Positions 45,829 to 55,295 of a DNA stretch of 64,000 nucleotides are shown one piece after another. This DNA comes from Chitinophaga sp. CF418 (GTDB lineage Bacteria > Bacteroidota > Bacteroidia > Chitinophagales > Chitinophagaceae): the NCBI RefSeq assembly GCF_900142925.1, contig NZ_FRCN01000011.1, forward strand, positions 62,001 to 126,000, read 5' to 3'. The notes beneath the pieces were generated by a model. It had not been told where the DNA came from. It ran no database searches and worked only from the letters and a program-made list of their open reading frames with translations. A program made the position numbers and the translations under genes. How positions within the stretch are numbered: the first letter of the stretch is position 1; each line of letters starts with the position of its first letter.

Positions 45829-46431
45829 TTATGACTTGCCTTTCTTCTTCTGATGTGGCAAAGATGCCGGTGGTGGTGGCGGTGCTGGTTTCGTAGTTGC
45901 AGGTTTTGCGGGCTCTTTCCCGAATTCTTCTTCTGTGATCGGCTCTCCTCTTCTGTAATATTCTTTCGTCATTTTACCTTCCTCATCATATATTTTCCAC
46001 ATCCCATTCCGCTGAGAACTGCCATCCCGCTTTACTTCCTCAAACCGCTCTTCTCCCGTAACAGGGTCTACGATCCTGTAATTGTCTATTTCCCCGTTAA
46101 TACCCATTGCCACAAAAGATCCTTCGGCACTTACCAGGCCATTGGAATAAAAATAACGGCAGTAACCATTCAGCTGGCCATGTTTGTAGGTTTCTTCTGC
46201 AATCAGGCCGCCGGATAAAGCGTACTTCTTCCATACACCCTCCTTCAGGTTATCGACATAAGCCCCTTCCCAGCTATAGCCCGGCTCTCCGCGCACTTCA
46301 GGCATCTCCTCCTGCCATTCGCCCTGTTTGCGTTGCTGCGCATCGACCTTGTTCGGCTTGACCTGCGGCATCTGGGCAAAAGCCGCCAGCATCATGAACT
46401 GTAGAAATAAAAAGACACTCACTTTTCTCAT
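45829..46431 (-). CDS. Exported MORN-repeat-like protein
   Basis: This 200-aa protein starts at the ATG MRKVSVFLFLQFMM (signal peptide, AAFA before Gln). A longer in-frame reading adds 16 residues ahead of the signal and was not used. Residues 40-150 carry MORN-type repeats (EGVWKKYALSGGLIAEE, NGYCRYFYSNGLVSAEG, RNGMWKIYDEEGKMTKE), a fold seen in phosphatidylinositol-kinase-like and toxin-antitoxin proteins. The C-terminus is Pro-rich (PAPPPPPAS) and ends Lys-rich. It is probably periplasmic or on the surface, with unknown function. Confidence 0.75.
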   Translation of the reverse strand: MRKVSVFLFLQFMMLAAFAQMPQVKPNKVDAQQRKQGEWQEEMPEVRGEPGYSWEGAYVDNLKEGVWKKYALSGGLIAEETYKHGQLNGYCRYFYSNGLVSAEGSFVAMGINGEIDNYRIVDPVTGEERFEEVKRDGSSQRNGMWKIYDEEGKMTKEYYRRGEPITEEEFGKEPAKPATTKPAPPPPPASLPHQKKKGKS

Positions 46432-46458
46432 AGGAATAATTTCGGCAAAAGTACTCAT

Positions 46459-46492
46459 AAAAAAAAACCGGCACAACAAACGTTGCGCCGGT
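46459..46492 (-). terminator. Terminator of the lipoprotein gene
   Basis: ACCGGC-CAAC pairs with GTTG-GCCGGT with one mismatch around a 4-nt loop. Eight T residues follow on the minus strand, 39 bp beyond the lipoprotein stop. Confidence 0.85.
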
Positions 46493-46530
46493 ACTCAATA
46501 AGTCGTCTTTTTGCTTTAACCTCTTTTTTC

Positions 46531-47430
46531 CTATTTGCTCAATTTAATGTCGTCTACCTTCGTATTATCACCCCTCTTCACGGTAATACCCGTGATAGTA
46601 GTGTCCTTGTAACCATTCGAAGCATTTACAAACAGATTGTATGTACCTGCTTTCAGTCCTCTTACCTTATACTGTCCATCTTTCCAGGGTAATGCATAGG
46701 AAGTATCCTGGTCGTTGTACACAGTGATCACAGGGAAAGCATTCCATGGAGTAACCTTTCCGGAGATGCTGCCTGTCTGTTTCAAAGTGAACACATGGAG
46801 CACAGGACGCAGAATGAACTGTCCCTGACGGGTCTGGACGATAGAACGGTCAATGTCAAAGTCGAGCCAGAGGCGGAAATTCTTGTCAGAGAATTGCTCC
46901 CACTCGTCCTGACGCACCTGGATAATGATTTTTACCTGGCCGGAAGGTGATTTCAGCGGATAAGTAGTGCTGTCCTTCACCAGGTAGTTGTTGTCACCCA
47001 GGGTGATCCTGATCTTTTTCACCTTACCTTCAGGTACAATACCGTCGCCCAACAGCGTATCAGCGCCATTGCGCAGGGATAATACATCGTACACGCCGGC
47101 ACGGATGCCAAGGGAATCCCACACATCGCAGTGATCCTTGTCATCGTGGTGGTCTTCCCACCAGCCGCAACGCTCGTAGTCGTTATCCCAACGGTCGTCG
47201 TCGTTGTCCGCATCAGTAGTACAGGTATCTACCAGTACTTCCACTTTGCGGATGTCCAGGAATACATTGTCAAAGTAACCCGGATCGTCAGCGAAATAAA
47301 CACTTAATCTTTGTTGCCCTTCGCCAGGTGACATGGACGCGGAATTGTCCTTCTGGCAGGCATGGAAGGCAAAAGCCAACAATACTAATGTGGCTAATCC
47401 CCATCCGGTAGTTCGGAGATAGGTCTTCAT
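46531..47430 (-). CDS. DUF4382-like lipoprotein with an Asp/His-rich insert
   Basis: This 299-aa protein has a lipoprotein signal (1-25) with lipobox AFHAC. Residues 40-210 follow the DUF4382 pattern (RLSVYFADDPGYFDNVFLDI opening; YDVLSLRNGADTLLGDG; KKIRITLGDNNYLV). The end is a carboxypeptidase-regulatory-like beta domain (GSISGKVTP; GLKAGTYNLFVNAS). Between about residues 70 and 105 lies an unusual insert dominated by Asp, His, Trp and Cys (for example DADNDDDRWDND and WWEDHHDDKDHC), which looks like a metal or calcium site. The cell-surface function is unknown. Confidence 0.8.
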   Translation of the reverse strand: MKTYLRTTGWGLATLVLLAFAFHACQKDNSASMSPGEGQQRLSVYFADDPGYFDNVFLDIRKVEVLVDTCTTDADNDDDRWDNDYERCGWWEDHHDDKDHCDVWDSLGIRAGVYDVLSLRNGADTLLGDGIVPEGKVKKIRITLGDNNYLVKDSTTYPLKSPSGQVKIIIQVRQDEWEQFSDKNFRLWLDFDIDRSIVQTRQGQFILRPVLHVFTLKQTGSISGKVTPWNAFPVITVYNDQDTSYALPWKDGQYKVRGLKAGTYNLFVNASNGYKDTTITGITVKRGDNTKVDDIKLSK

Positions 47431-47588
47431 AAAAAAAGAATGGTTTTGGTTAATAATACGCCCGCGTCAGATGGATTGCTTCCCTGAGTAAAGGCTGTAT
47501 TTTAGATGGCAAAAATAAACAAAAGTTTAACAGAGAAGAAAAAACTATTATATGTCCACAAGCTCATCCTTATCAACCACTTACATTC

Positions 47589-49529
47589 TTATCGTATTAC
47601 TCTTTTTAAAATAACCGCGCCCAGTGGGGGTATGCGCAGGCGCAGCACGTGGCTTTTACCGTTAAATGGTTCCTGTTGTGCCGTCAGGATGCCGGTATTG
47701 ACTACGCCGCTGCCAAAGAAACGGCTGTCATCACTGTTGAGGATCTCCCGCCATTCACCGCCGCCTTCCAGTCCCAGCGCATAATGCTCCCGGGCTACCG
47801 GCGTCATATTCAGGATGATCAGTATATCATCTTCCGGGTTGTGACCCTTGCGCAGGTAAGACAGTACACTGATCTCATAATCGGATAAATTCACCCATTC
47901 AAAGCTATAATAGTCAAACTGCTTGATGTAAAGCGCAGGCTCTGATCTATACAGGTGATTCAGTTGCTTCACGAACTCCAGTAGTCCCTGGTGGGATTCA
48001 TGCACCAGCAGGTGCCAGTCAAGTTCTGAACGGAAGTTCCACTCGCTTGTCTGTCCGAATTCATCTCCCATGAACAGCAATTTCGTTCCGGGATGCGTGA
48101 ACATATAACTGTACATCAGGCGCAGGTTGGCAAACTTCTGCCAGTCATCTCCAGGCATTTTGTAGAGCATAGGCGATTTGCCATGCACTACCTCATCATG
48201 ACTCAGCGGCAACATGAAGTTTTCCGTAAACGCATAGGCAATACTGAAACTCAGCTGGTCCTGGTGCCATTTACGGTGATAGGGATCACGTTTGAAATAA
48301 GCCAACGTATCATTCATCCAACCCATCATCCATTTCATTCCAAAACCCAGTCCTCCCATAAAAACGGGTTTGGACACCCCGTAGAATGAAGTCGACTCTT
48401 CTGCAATGGTCTGTACGTCCGGGAACAAACGATAGATCGTTTCATTCATATTTTTCAGGAAAGAGATCGCCTCCAGGTTCTCTTCTCCCCCATGTATATT
48501 CGGCTCCCAGGCCCCCGTATCCCGGGAATAGTTCAGATGGATCATAGAGGCCACCGCATCCACACGTAAGCCATCTACATGGAATTTATCCAGCCAGAAA
48601 ACAGCATTACTCAGCAGGAATGAACGCACTTCATTACGCGCATAGTTGAAAATATAACTGTTCCAGTCGGGATGATACCCCTTACGCATATCTGCATACT
48701 CATACACATGCGAGCCGTCAAACCTGTACAGGCCATGCGCATCATACGGGAAATGGGATGGCACCCAGTCCAGTATCACGCCGATACCTGCATGGTGAAA
48801 GGCATCCACAAAAGCCATAAAATCCTGCGGAGAACCATATCTTGATGTAGGCGCATAATACCCCGTACCCTGGTAGCCCCAGGAGCCATCAAAAGGATGC
48901 TCCATCACCGGCATCAGCTCCACATGAGTAAAGCCCATTTCCTTTACATAGGGCACCAGCTTTTCAGCGATCTCGCCATAAGTGTAGAATACCTCATGAT
49001 TATGTTTATCAGGACGACGCCAGGAACCCAGGTGTACCTCATATACGGTGAACGGACTTTCCAGGCTGTTGTGCACCTTACGGCTTTCCATCCAGCGCTT
49101 ATCCTTCCACTTGTAATCCAGGTTCCAGGTTACGGAAGCCGTTCTCGGACGTACTTCCCAGTAGTTGGCGTATGGGTCTCCCTTCCTGAGCTCCTCTCCT
49201 GAATTGGAGCGGATAAAATATTTATAGAGGGCGCCTTTCTTTGCGTGCGGTACAAACCCTTCCCATATACCGGACTTGTCCCATCTGGGGTACAAAGTGT
49301 GACTATAATGGTCCCAATCGTTGAAGTCGCCGATCACTGATATGAAGGCGGCATTAGGCGCCCACACCGCAAAATAGGTACCCTTCACCCCTTCATATTC
49401 CACTGCATGTGCACCGAATTTCTCATATAAATGCGCATGTTTTCCTTCCTGGAACAGCTCAACATCCCGGGCGGAGAACAAGGAAAACGGCACTACTGCC
49501 TGAAGTTTCGGCTTTTTTTCTGTTGTCAT
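47589..49529 (-). CDS. glgB: 1,4-alpha-glucan branching enzyme
   Basis: This 646-aa enzyme makes alpha-1,6 branches in glycogen. An N-terminal CBM48-like domain (FAVWAPNAAFISVIGDFNDW) is followed by the GH13_9 catalytic barrel. Visible motifs are LDWVPSHFPYD (region I), GLRVDAVASM (nucleophile Asp), TIAEES (acid Glu) and LPLSHDEVVHGK (transition-state Asp). The C-terminal beta domain is complete, though shorter than in enterobacterial GlgB. No other glycogen genes are adjacent; the GH31 enzyme nearby could degrade the product. Confidence 0.95.
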   Translation of the reverse strand: MTTEKKPKLQAVVPFSLFSARDVELFQEGKHAHLYEKFGAHAVEYEGVKGTYFAVWAPNAAFISVIGDFNDWDHYSHTLYPRWDKSGIWEGFVPHAKKGALYKYFIRSNSGEELRKGDPYANYWEVRPRTASVTWNLDYKWKDKRWMESRKVHNSLESPFTVYEVHLGSWRRPDKHNHEVFYTYGEIAEKLVPYVKEMGFTHVELMPVMEHPFDGSWGYQGTGYYAPTSRYGSPQDFMAFVDAFHHAGIGVILDWVPSHFPYDAHGLYRFDGSHVYEYADMRKGYHPDWNSYIFNYARNEVRSFLLSNAVFWLDKFHVDGLRVDAVASMIHLNYSRDTGAWEPNIHGGEENLEAISFLKNMNETIYRLFPDVQTIAEESTSFYGVSKPVFMGGLGFGMKWMMGWMNDTLAYFKRDPYHRKWHQDQLSFSIAYAFTENFMLPLSHDEVVHGKSPMLYKMPGDDWQKFANLRLMYSYMFTHPGTKLLFMGDEFGQTSEWNFRSELDWHLLVHESHQGLLEFVKQLNHLYRSEPALYIKQFDYYSFEWVNLSDYEISVLSYLRKGHNPEDDILIILNMTPVAREHYALGLEGGGEWREILNSDDSRFFGSGVVNTGILTAQQEPFNGKSHVLRLRIPPLGAVILKRVIR

Positions 49530-49741
49530 AATTACGGTGCACTAAGGGTAACAATATAAACTAATTTTTCACATTTTGGCCCGCATGCTCTACTGAAAAA
49601 AGCAAGTTTCAGACCATTTACAACTGCGGTAACACCAAAAGAAAAGTCCACAGACAGTAGCCAGACATTCGAATGACTCCCATCTATGGACTGAATATTA
49701 TGAAGCCGGCCGGGGGCTGTTGTCCACCAACCGCTCAGCTA

Positions 49742-51472
49742 TTAATATTTCTTTTTAAAACCGCCGGGACGGCCAGCTCCGCTTCCGCTGCCGCTACCTT
49801 CCCAACGTCTGCCGCTACCGCCTTCACGTGGAGGACGGCCGCCACCGGAACGGCGTTTATCGCCATCCTGCGACATTTCAATACGCACGCTGCGACCATT
49901 GTATTCGGCTTTCTTGAATACCTGCTGGAATTTCTCCACCACGTCGTTCTCTACTTCGAAGAAGGAATAAACACCCTTCAGGTCGATGCGGCCGATCTTG
50001 TTGCCACGCACGCCACTGGTATCGCACAGGTAGCGTAACATGTCGCCACGGGTAAAGTCGTCTACAGAACCCAGGTTAATGAACAGGCGGGTAAATTTAC
50101 CACCGCTGCTTCTGCGCTCAACACCATCCACTGATCTTCTTTCTTCCTTCACATTCAGGTCTGGTGCATCCTGGTAGTATTCCAGGAACTGGTTGAACTC
50201 CAGGGAAGCAAAACGTTTGATGATCTCTTCCTTGCTCATGGATGCAAACTCTTCGAATATGCGTTCCAGGTAAGGTTCTATCTGCTCTTCGTTTACTGTT
50301 ACGTTGTGTACTTTATGTACCAGGCCAAACAGCTGTTTTTCACATACTGCGAAACCATCCGGTACTTCTACTTTGGTAAACTTCTTACCGATCACTCTTT
50401 CAATCTGGCGGATCTTTCCGATATCGCGACCGCTGATGATAGCGATGGATACACCGGATTTACCTGCACGTGCCGTACGGCCGGAGCGGTGAGTATAGTT
50501 CTCAACGTCGTCAGGCAGTTCGTAGTTGATAACGTGTGTTACGTTGTCAACGTCAATACCACGGGCAGCAACATCTGTAGCCACCAGTACCTGCAATGAT
50601 TTCTCACGGAAACGTTTCATTACCTTATCACGCTGTTGCTGTGTAAGGTCGCCATGCAGTGCATCTGCATTATAACCGTCACGGATAAGTGATTCTGCAA
50701 TTTCCTGTGATTCTATCTTGGTACGGGTAAAGATGATACCGAAGATCTCAGGGTTGAAATCCACGATACGTTTCAGCGCCGCGTATTTATCGCGCGGGCG
50801 TACCACGTAATATTCGTGCTCGATATTAACGTTACCACTGTTCTTGTTACCTACAGTCAGTTCAAAAGGATCTGACATGTATTTCTGCGCAATACGGCGA
50901 ACCTCCTGCGGCATGGTAGCGGAGAACAACCAGGTGGTCTTCTCGTCAGGTGTATTGGATAATATATTGTTGATGTCTTCCTGGAAACCCATGTTCAGCA
51001 TTTCATCTGCTTCGTCCAGTACAACATAACGCACATTGGTAAAGTTTACAGCTTTTCTTTCGATAATATCGAGCAGACGGCCCGGAGTAGCTACTACGAT
51101 GTGCACTCCTCTTTTCAGATCGCGCAACTGCTGCACGATGCTGGAACCACCATACACGGCTACGATGCTCACATCACCCAGGTGCTTGCTGAAGTTCTTC
51201 AGGTCATTGGTGATCTGTAAACATAATTCACGTGTCGGACACAAGATCAATCCCTGTGGATGACGTTGTTTAATATCTATCTGCTGTAGCAGCGGCAGGC
51301 CAAATGCTGCCGTCTTACCTGTGCCCGTCTGGGCCAAACCTACAAAGTCCCTGTCACCCCCTAATAACACAGGAATAGCTTTTTCCTGTATTGGCGTAGG
51401 TGCGATAAATCCCAGGTCCTGGATTCCTTTTAAAATCGGCTCTTGTAAGCCTAATGTTTCAAATGTAGTCAT
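49742..51472 (-). CDS. DEAD-box RNA helicase of the CsdA/DbpA-like type
   Basis: This 576-aa protein has all helicase motifs: AQTGTGKTAA, PTRELC, TPGR, DEAD (VLDEADEMLNMGF), SAT, FTRTK and HRSGRTARAG. A C-terminal DbpA-type RNA-binding domain (about 460-540) is followed by a Gly/Arg-rich tail (RRSGGGRPPREGGSGRR) that should bind RNA nonspecifically. It probably helps ribosome assembly or mRNA turnover in the cold. The leader contains a stable hairpin just upstream of the start codon. Confidence 0.93.
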   Translation of the reverse strand: MTTFETLGLQEPILKGIQDLGFIAPTPIQEKAIPVLLGGDRDFVGLAQTGTGKTAAFGLPLLQQIDIKQRHPQGLILCPTRELCLQITNDLKNFSKHLGDVSIVAVYGGSSIVQQLRDLKRGVHIVVATPGRLLDIIERKAVNFTNVRYVVLDEADEMLNMGFQEDINNILSNTPDEKTTWLFSATMPQEVRRIAQKYMSDPFELTVGNKNSGNVNIEHEYYVVRPRDKYAALKRIVDFNPEIFGIIFTRTKIESQEIAESLIRDGYNADALHGDLTQQQRDKVMKRFREKSLQVLVATDVAARGIDVDNVTHVINYELPDDVENYTHRSGRTARAGKSGVSIAIISGRDIGKIRQIERVIGKKFTKVEVPDGFAVCEKQLFGLVHKVHNVTVNEEQIEPYLERIFEEFASMSKEEIIKRFASLEFNQFLEYYQDAPDLNVKEERRSVDGVERRSSGGKFTRLFINLGSVDDFTRGDMLRYLCDTSGVRGNKIGRIDLKGVYSFFEVENDVVEKFQQVFKKAEYNGRSVRIEMSQDGDKRRSGGGRPPREGGSGRRWEGSGSGSGAGRPGGFKKKY

Positions 51473-51488
51473 TGATTTGCTTTGATCA

Positions 51489-51504
51489 GGCTCCGTCGGG
51501 AGCC
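51489..51504 (-). promoter_or_regulatory. Hairpin in the helicase leader
   Basis: GGCTCC pairs with GGAGCC around GTCG, 17 nt before the helicase ATG, where it could hinder ribosome access in a temperature-dependent way. The same hairpin occurs at 22406-22421 with two base changes in the loop, so it may be a dispersed element rather than a helicase-specific one. Confidence 0.35.
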
Positions 51505-51591
51505 TTGGTATACTATCTCAGCCCTTATGAACTGATTAATTTTTATAAAGTAATATATGGTCCGGTCAACACAATGGACACTACTGGCTTT

Positions 51592-52899
51592 TTATACCAG
51601 TTCACCTTCCAGGTCATAATCATATGCCTTGGTGATCCTTACATTGACAAACTCGCCGGGTTTCAGACGTTTGCTGGTGTTAATGATCACTTCATTATCC
51701 ACTTCAACAGAGTCGAACTCTGTACGTGCCAGGTAACGGCCTGATTCTTTTTTGTCTACGATCACACGGAAAACCTTGCCAACTTTTTCCTGGTTCTTCT
51801 CCAGGGAAATTTCCTGCTGTACTTCCATGATATCCTGTGCCCTGCGTTCTTTCTCTTCTGCAGGGATATTGTCTTCCAGCTCGTAAGCGCTGGTGCCTTC
51901 TTCATGACTGTACGTAAATACGCCAACCCTGTCAAAGCGCATCTTTTCGAGGAAAGCTTTCAGTTCTTCCACGTCTTCCAGCGTTTCTCCGGGATAACCG
52001 GTGATCAGCGTGGTACGCAGACAAATACCAGGTACCTTTTCACGGATAGCAGTAACAAGTTCCTCCATTTCCACGCGGGTGATCTGGCGTTTCATGGATT
52101 TCAGCATATTATCAGCCGCATGTTGCAACGGCATGTCAATATAGTTACAAATATTGGGGAATTCATTCATTACGTCCAGCACTTCCATCGGAAATTTGTG
52201 CGGGTAAGCGTAATGCAGGCGGATCCACTCCAGCCCCTTTATATTTGCCAAAGCCCTTAAGAGGTCGGCCAGCCGGCGCTGTTTATACAGGTCCAGGCCA
52301 TAATAGGTCAGTTCCTGCGCGATCAGCATGATTTCCTTCACACCTGAATTCACCAGTTTCTCCGCTTCCGCTACCAGTTGCTCTATAGGCCGGGATACGT
52401 GCCCTCCCCTCATCAGCGGGATAGCGCAGAATGAACAGGTACGGTTACAGCCTTCAGCTATTTTCAGGTAAGCATAGTGCGTGGGAGTGGCCAGCAAACG
52501 TTCGCCGATCAGCTCCGCTTTATAGTCAGCATCGAATTTCTTGAGGATCAGTGGCAGCTCCATGGTACCGAACCAGGCGTCTACACCAGGTATCTCCGAT
52601 TCCAGGTCACCGCGGTAACGCTCACTCAGACAACCGGTAACATATACCTTTTCCAGGCGTCCGCGGTTCTTTAATTCAACCTGTTCCAGTATCGTGTTGA
52701 TGGATTCTTCCTTGGCCTTATCGATAAAACCACAGGTGTTTACAACAACTATATTATGGTCTTTCTTGATGTTTTCATGCACCACATCAATGTCGTTGGC
52801 CAATAACTGACCGCTGAGCACTTCAGAATCAACCATGTTCTTGGAACAGCCAAGCGTAATAATATTAACCTTATCTTTCTTTAAAGTTTTTGTCTTCAA
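51592..52899 (-). CDS. rimO: Ribosomal protein uS12 methylthiotransferase
   Basis: This 435-aa radical-SAM enzyme adds a methylthio group to an Asp of ribosomal protein S12. The N-terminal [4Fe-4S] domain holds its Cys residues in TLGCSKN, NTCGFID and TGCLSE. The radical SAM cluster motif is CNRTCSFC. A C-terminal TRAM domain is present (about 370-435). The chosen start is TTG at 52899 (product MKTKTLKKDKVNIITLGCSK). An in-frame ATG at 52953 adds 18 basic residues that are not expected in the family. Bacteroidota RimO proteins usually begin with just this MKTKTLKK sequence, which supports the TTG. Confidence 0.92.
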   Translation of the reverse strand: MKTKTLKKDKVNIITLGCSKNMVDSEVLSGQLLANDIDVVHENIKKDHNIVVVNTCGFIDKAKEESINTILEQVELKNRGRLEKVYVTGCLSERYRGDLESEIPGVDAWFGTMELPLILKKFDADYKAELIGERLLATPTHYAYLKIAEGCNRTCSFCAIPLMRGGHVSRPIEQLVAEAEKLVNSGVKEIMLIAQELTYYGLDLYKQRRLADLLRALANIKGLEWIRLHYAYPHKFPMEVLDVMNEFPNICNYIDMPLQHAADNMLKSMKRQITRVEMEELVTAIREKVPGICLRTTLITGYPGETLEDVEELKAFLEKMRFDRVGVFTYSHEEGTSAYELEDNIPAEEKERRAQDIMEVQQEISLEKNQEKVGKVFRVIVDKKESGRYLARTEFDSVEVDNEVIINTSKRLKPGEFVNVRITKAYDYDLEGELV

Positions 52900-53081
52900 G
52901 CGCGAATATTTTAATCTGGCAAACCGGCCTGACACCTGTTTGCTTACCGCCACGAAGACATCCAGACACGAACCGAAGAGAACAGCGAGACTTACTGTTA
53001 AGTGACTATGAGCCTTAGTGGGGGTTATTTAACTAAAGAATTGCAAAGGTAACATTAAATTGCGAATTGTCAATTATTCCA

Positions 53082-53957
53082 TTACGAATTATGTGTTAAC
53101 AACCTTTCGGCTCTCCGTTTTGCCACTTTGCGTTTGTAATGATACCACCACTCCGGCACCAGCTTGATCAGCAGGTTGTTCATCCCCCGCAATCCTACCA
53201 GGTGATACAAACCATTCAGTTTTCCCGCCAGCGTCTCATCCAGCGCACGCAGGCTCATCGCAAACCCGCTTTCCATATACTCCATATGGTGCCAGTAGCC
53301 GGCAGGCATAAACAGTGTATCTCCATGTTCCAGTATGGTGGTAAGCGCCTGCGCCTGCTCCAGTGCCGGGAAATGGTCAGTATCCAGCCGTTCATGCCAG
53401 TTCACAAAACTGGCGGCACTCTCTACCGTAAAAGGCATACGGTAAATGTAGGGCGACTGCCTGTTCTCCAGCAGCAATACCCGCTTCCGGCCGATAAACT
53501 GGGTATGAAAGATATGCGACATATCTATGTCATAATGCATATGGGCTATCGAACCAGCCCCTCCTACAAACAACATGGGGTACTTTTTCAGAAAACCGGA
53601 AGCCAGCTGGTCAGGCCAGGTAAAATCATCCACCAGTTGCGGTACATGCTGAAAGATGTTAAAAAGGAAGATCCTCAGTTGCACAGGTCCCTTTTTAACC
53701 ATGTCAAGGTATTCTCCGAAAGGAATATAGGCATCGGCGCCATTTACCAGGGTCCGGGCCCCGGCACGTTCATTATTGTATAATGCGACCGTTTGATGCC
53801 CTACGATGGATTTGAAATAATCCCAGGTCCATTTCTCATAAGCTGGCCAACTTCTGCTCAGGCCTGTCATTACCACTGGTCTCCTCGGTTCAAAATACTG
53901 TTTTCTGAATACTTCCGCGGAGATACCCGCTACGCGATCTATGGAGGTTAAATGCAT
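53082..53957 (-). CDS. JmjC-type cupin (2-oxoglutarate/Fe(II) oxygenase-like) protein
   Basis: This 291-aa protein starts at the ATG MHLTSIDRVAG. The cupin_8 region has the iron-binding HxD (HMHYDIDMSH), the conserved GRKRVLLLE strand and the distal His in PAGYWHHMEYM, a 2-His-1-Asp facial triad. Typical relatives hydroxylate proteins or small molecules using 2-oxoglutarate. The C-terminal helix is basic (HYKRKVAKRRAERL). It is transcribed alone between rimO and ftsY; the substrate is unknown. Confidence 0.82.
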   Translation of the reverse strand: MHLTSIDRVAGISAEVFRKQYFEPRRPVVMTGLSRSWPAYEKWTWDYFKSIVGHQTVALYNNERAGARTLVNGADAYIPFGEYLDMVKKGPVQLRIFLFNIFQHVPQLVDDFTWPDQLASGFLKKYPMLFVGGAGSIAHMHYDIDMSHIFHTQFIGRKRVLLLENRQSPYIYRMPFTVESAASFVNWHERLDTDHFPALEQAQALTTILEHGDTLFMPAGYWHHMEYMESGFAMSLRALDETLAGKLNGLYHLVGLRGMNNLLIKLVPEWWYHYKRKVAKRRAERLLTHNS

Positions 53958-54046
53958 AAAGAACAAACATTAAGAAGTCCTAAAACAATAATTCCTTTAG
54001 ATTAAGTATGCTGAGGTTTAATAGCCCATAATGTGCCGGGTCAAGC

Positions 54047-54165
54047 AAACACCGCAATAATAGTGCCGCTGCTGTCGGTAATAAAAAGAAGACCTGGGTT
54101 TTCGGCCCTAAACACTGTAATAATAATGCCCAGCTGTAGGGTAACAAAAAAGAGACCTGTTATGG
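54047..54165. repeat. 63-bp imperfect direct repeat
   Basis: The segment starting AAACACCGCAATAATAGTGCC at 54047 recurs 63 bp later as AAACACTGTAATAATAATGCC (54110). Similarity continues through AAAAAGAAGACCTG versus AAAAAGAGACCTG. The second copy supplies the stem of the ftsY terminator. Confidence 0.55.
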
Positions 54166-54170
54166 TCTCT
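54145..54170 (-). terminator. Terminator of ftsY
   Basis: AGAGACC pairs with GGTCTCT around a 6-nt loop. A run of six T residues follows on the minus strand, 39 bp beyond the ftsY stop. Confidence 0.8.
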
Positions 54171-54208
54171 CTTACTATTTTAGAACAACTAACACAATCT
54201 GTTAATTA

Positions 54209-55171
54209 TCAGTCATTTAAACTAAATAAAGAATCTACGAATTCTTCCTTATTGAATACCTGCAGATCTTCCATCCGTTCGCCGATACCGATGTATTTTA
54301 CCGGTATTTTGAACTGGTTGGCGATAGCCAGTACAACACCACCTTTGGCAGTACCGTCCAGCTTAGTGATAGCCAGTGCCGTTACTTCCGTAGCTGCGGT
54401 GAAATGACGGGCCTGTTCCAATGCATTCTGCCCGGTAGAACCATCCAGCACCAGCAGTACTTCATGAGGTGCGTCGGGTATTATCTTTTTCATCACGCGT
54501 TTGATCTTGCTCAGTTCATCCATCAGGTGTGCCTTGTTATGAAGACGCCCTGCGGTGTCGATAATGATCACGTCTGAGTTTCTGGAAGCCCCGCTCTGTA
54601 CGGTATCGAAGGCAACAGCCCCCGGATCGGATCCCATTTGTTGCTTTACGATAGGTACGCCTACCCTATCACTCCAGATGGTCAGCTGATCAACAGCGGC
54701 AGCCCTAAAGGTATCTGCAGCGCCCAGTAGTACGCTCTTGCCCGCCTTTTTAAAGTTATAGGCCAGTTTACCGATGGTGGTTGTTTTACCTACCCCGTTC
54801 ACGCCTACTACCATGATCACGTAAGGCTTTTTACCCTCCGGTATATCAAAATCACGGAAACCGCTGTCCGGGGCATCCACCAGCAATCCTGCGATTTCCT
54901 CCTGCAGGATCTTGTTCAGCTCACCGGTACCGAGGTATTTATCTTTCGATACGCGTTTTTCTATTCTGTCAATGATCTGTACGGTAGTATCTACCCCAAC
55001 GTCAGCAGATACCAGCGCTTCTTCCAGGTTGTCCAGTACTTCTGTATCAACACTGGCCTTTCCGGCAATGGCCCTGCCTATTTTGGTGAGAAAACTCTCT
55101 TTTGTCTTCTGTAATCCCTGATCCAGGCTTTCTTTCTTCTCCCTTGAAAATAGCTTATTGAAAAAACTCAT
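54209..55171 (-). CDS. ftsY: Signal recognition particle receptor FtsY
   Basis: This 320-aa GTPase docks ribosome-SRP complexes to the membrane Sec machinery. The N domain (about 25-95) and the G domain (GVNGVGKTTTIGKLA; DTFRAAA; DTAGRLHNK; ITKLDGTAKGG) are complete. The acidic A domain seen in enterobacteria is absent, with only a short basic N-terminus (MSFFNKLFSREKK), as usual in Bacteroidota. It follows the ribosomal-protein operon but is separated from it by a terminator at 55243-55273, so it has its own promoter or depends on read-through. Confidence 0.95.
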   Translation of the reverse strand: MSFFNKLFSREKKESLDQGLQKTKESFLTKIGRAIAGKASVDTEVLDNLEEALVSADVGVDTTVQIIDRIEKRVSKDKYLGTGELNKILQEEIAGLLVDAPDSGFRDFDIPEGKKPYVIMVVGVNGVGKTTTIGKLAYNFKKAGKSVLLGAADTFRAAAVDQLTIWSDRVGVPIVKQQMGSDPGAVAFDTVQSGASRNSDVIIIDTAGRLHNKAHLMDELSKIKRVMKKIIPDAPHEVLLVLDGSTGQNALEQARHFTAATEVTALAITKLDGTAKGGVVLAIANQFKIPVKYIGIGERMEDLQVFNKEEFVDSLFSLND

Positions 55172-55242
55172 GACGATAGTCGATTGTTAACGGTGCGTAA
55201 GTTACAGAAAATACTTGACGGGGTACCATTTTGAGAGAACAC

Positions 55243-55273
55243 AAAAAGCTGTCCTGATAACGGACAGCTTTTT
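55243..55273 (-). terminator. Terminator of the rpmB-rpmG-DUF4295 operon
   Basis: AAAAAGCTGTCC pairs with GGACAGCTTTTT around a 7-nt loop with T residues on both sides, 23 bp beyond the DUF4295 stop. Confidence 0.9.
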
Positions 55274-55295
55274 TAGTATAATTGGTAAAGCCGAA

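Noticed and set aside
54033..54407. 124-codon plus-strand frame after ftsY
   Set aside because: It overlaps the ftsY terminator and the ftsY 3' end; its internal repetition reflects the 63-bp DNA repeat.
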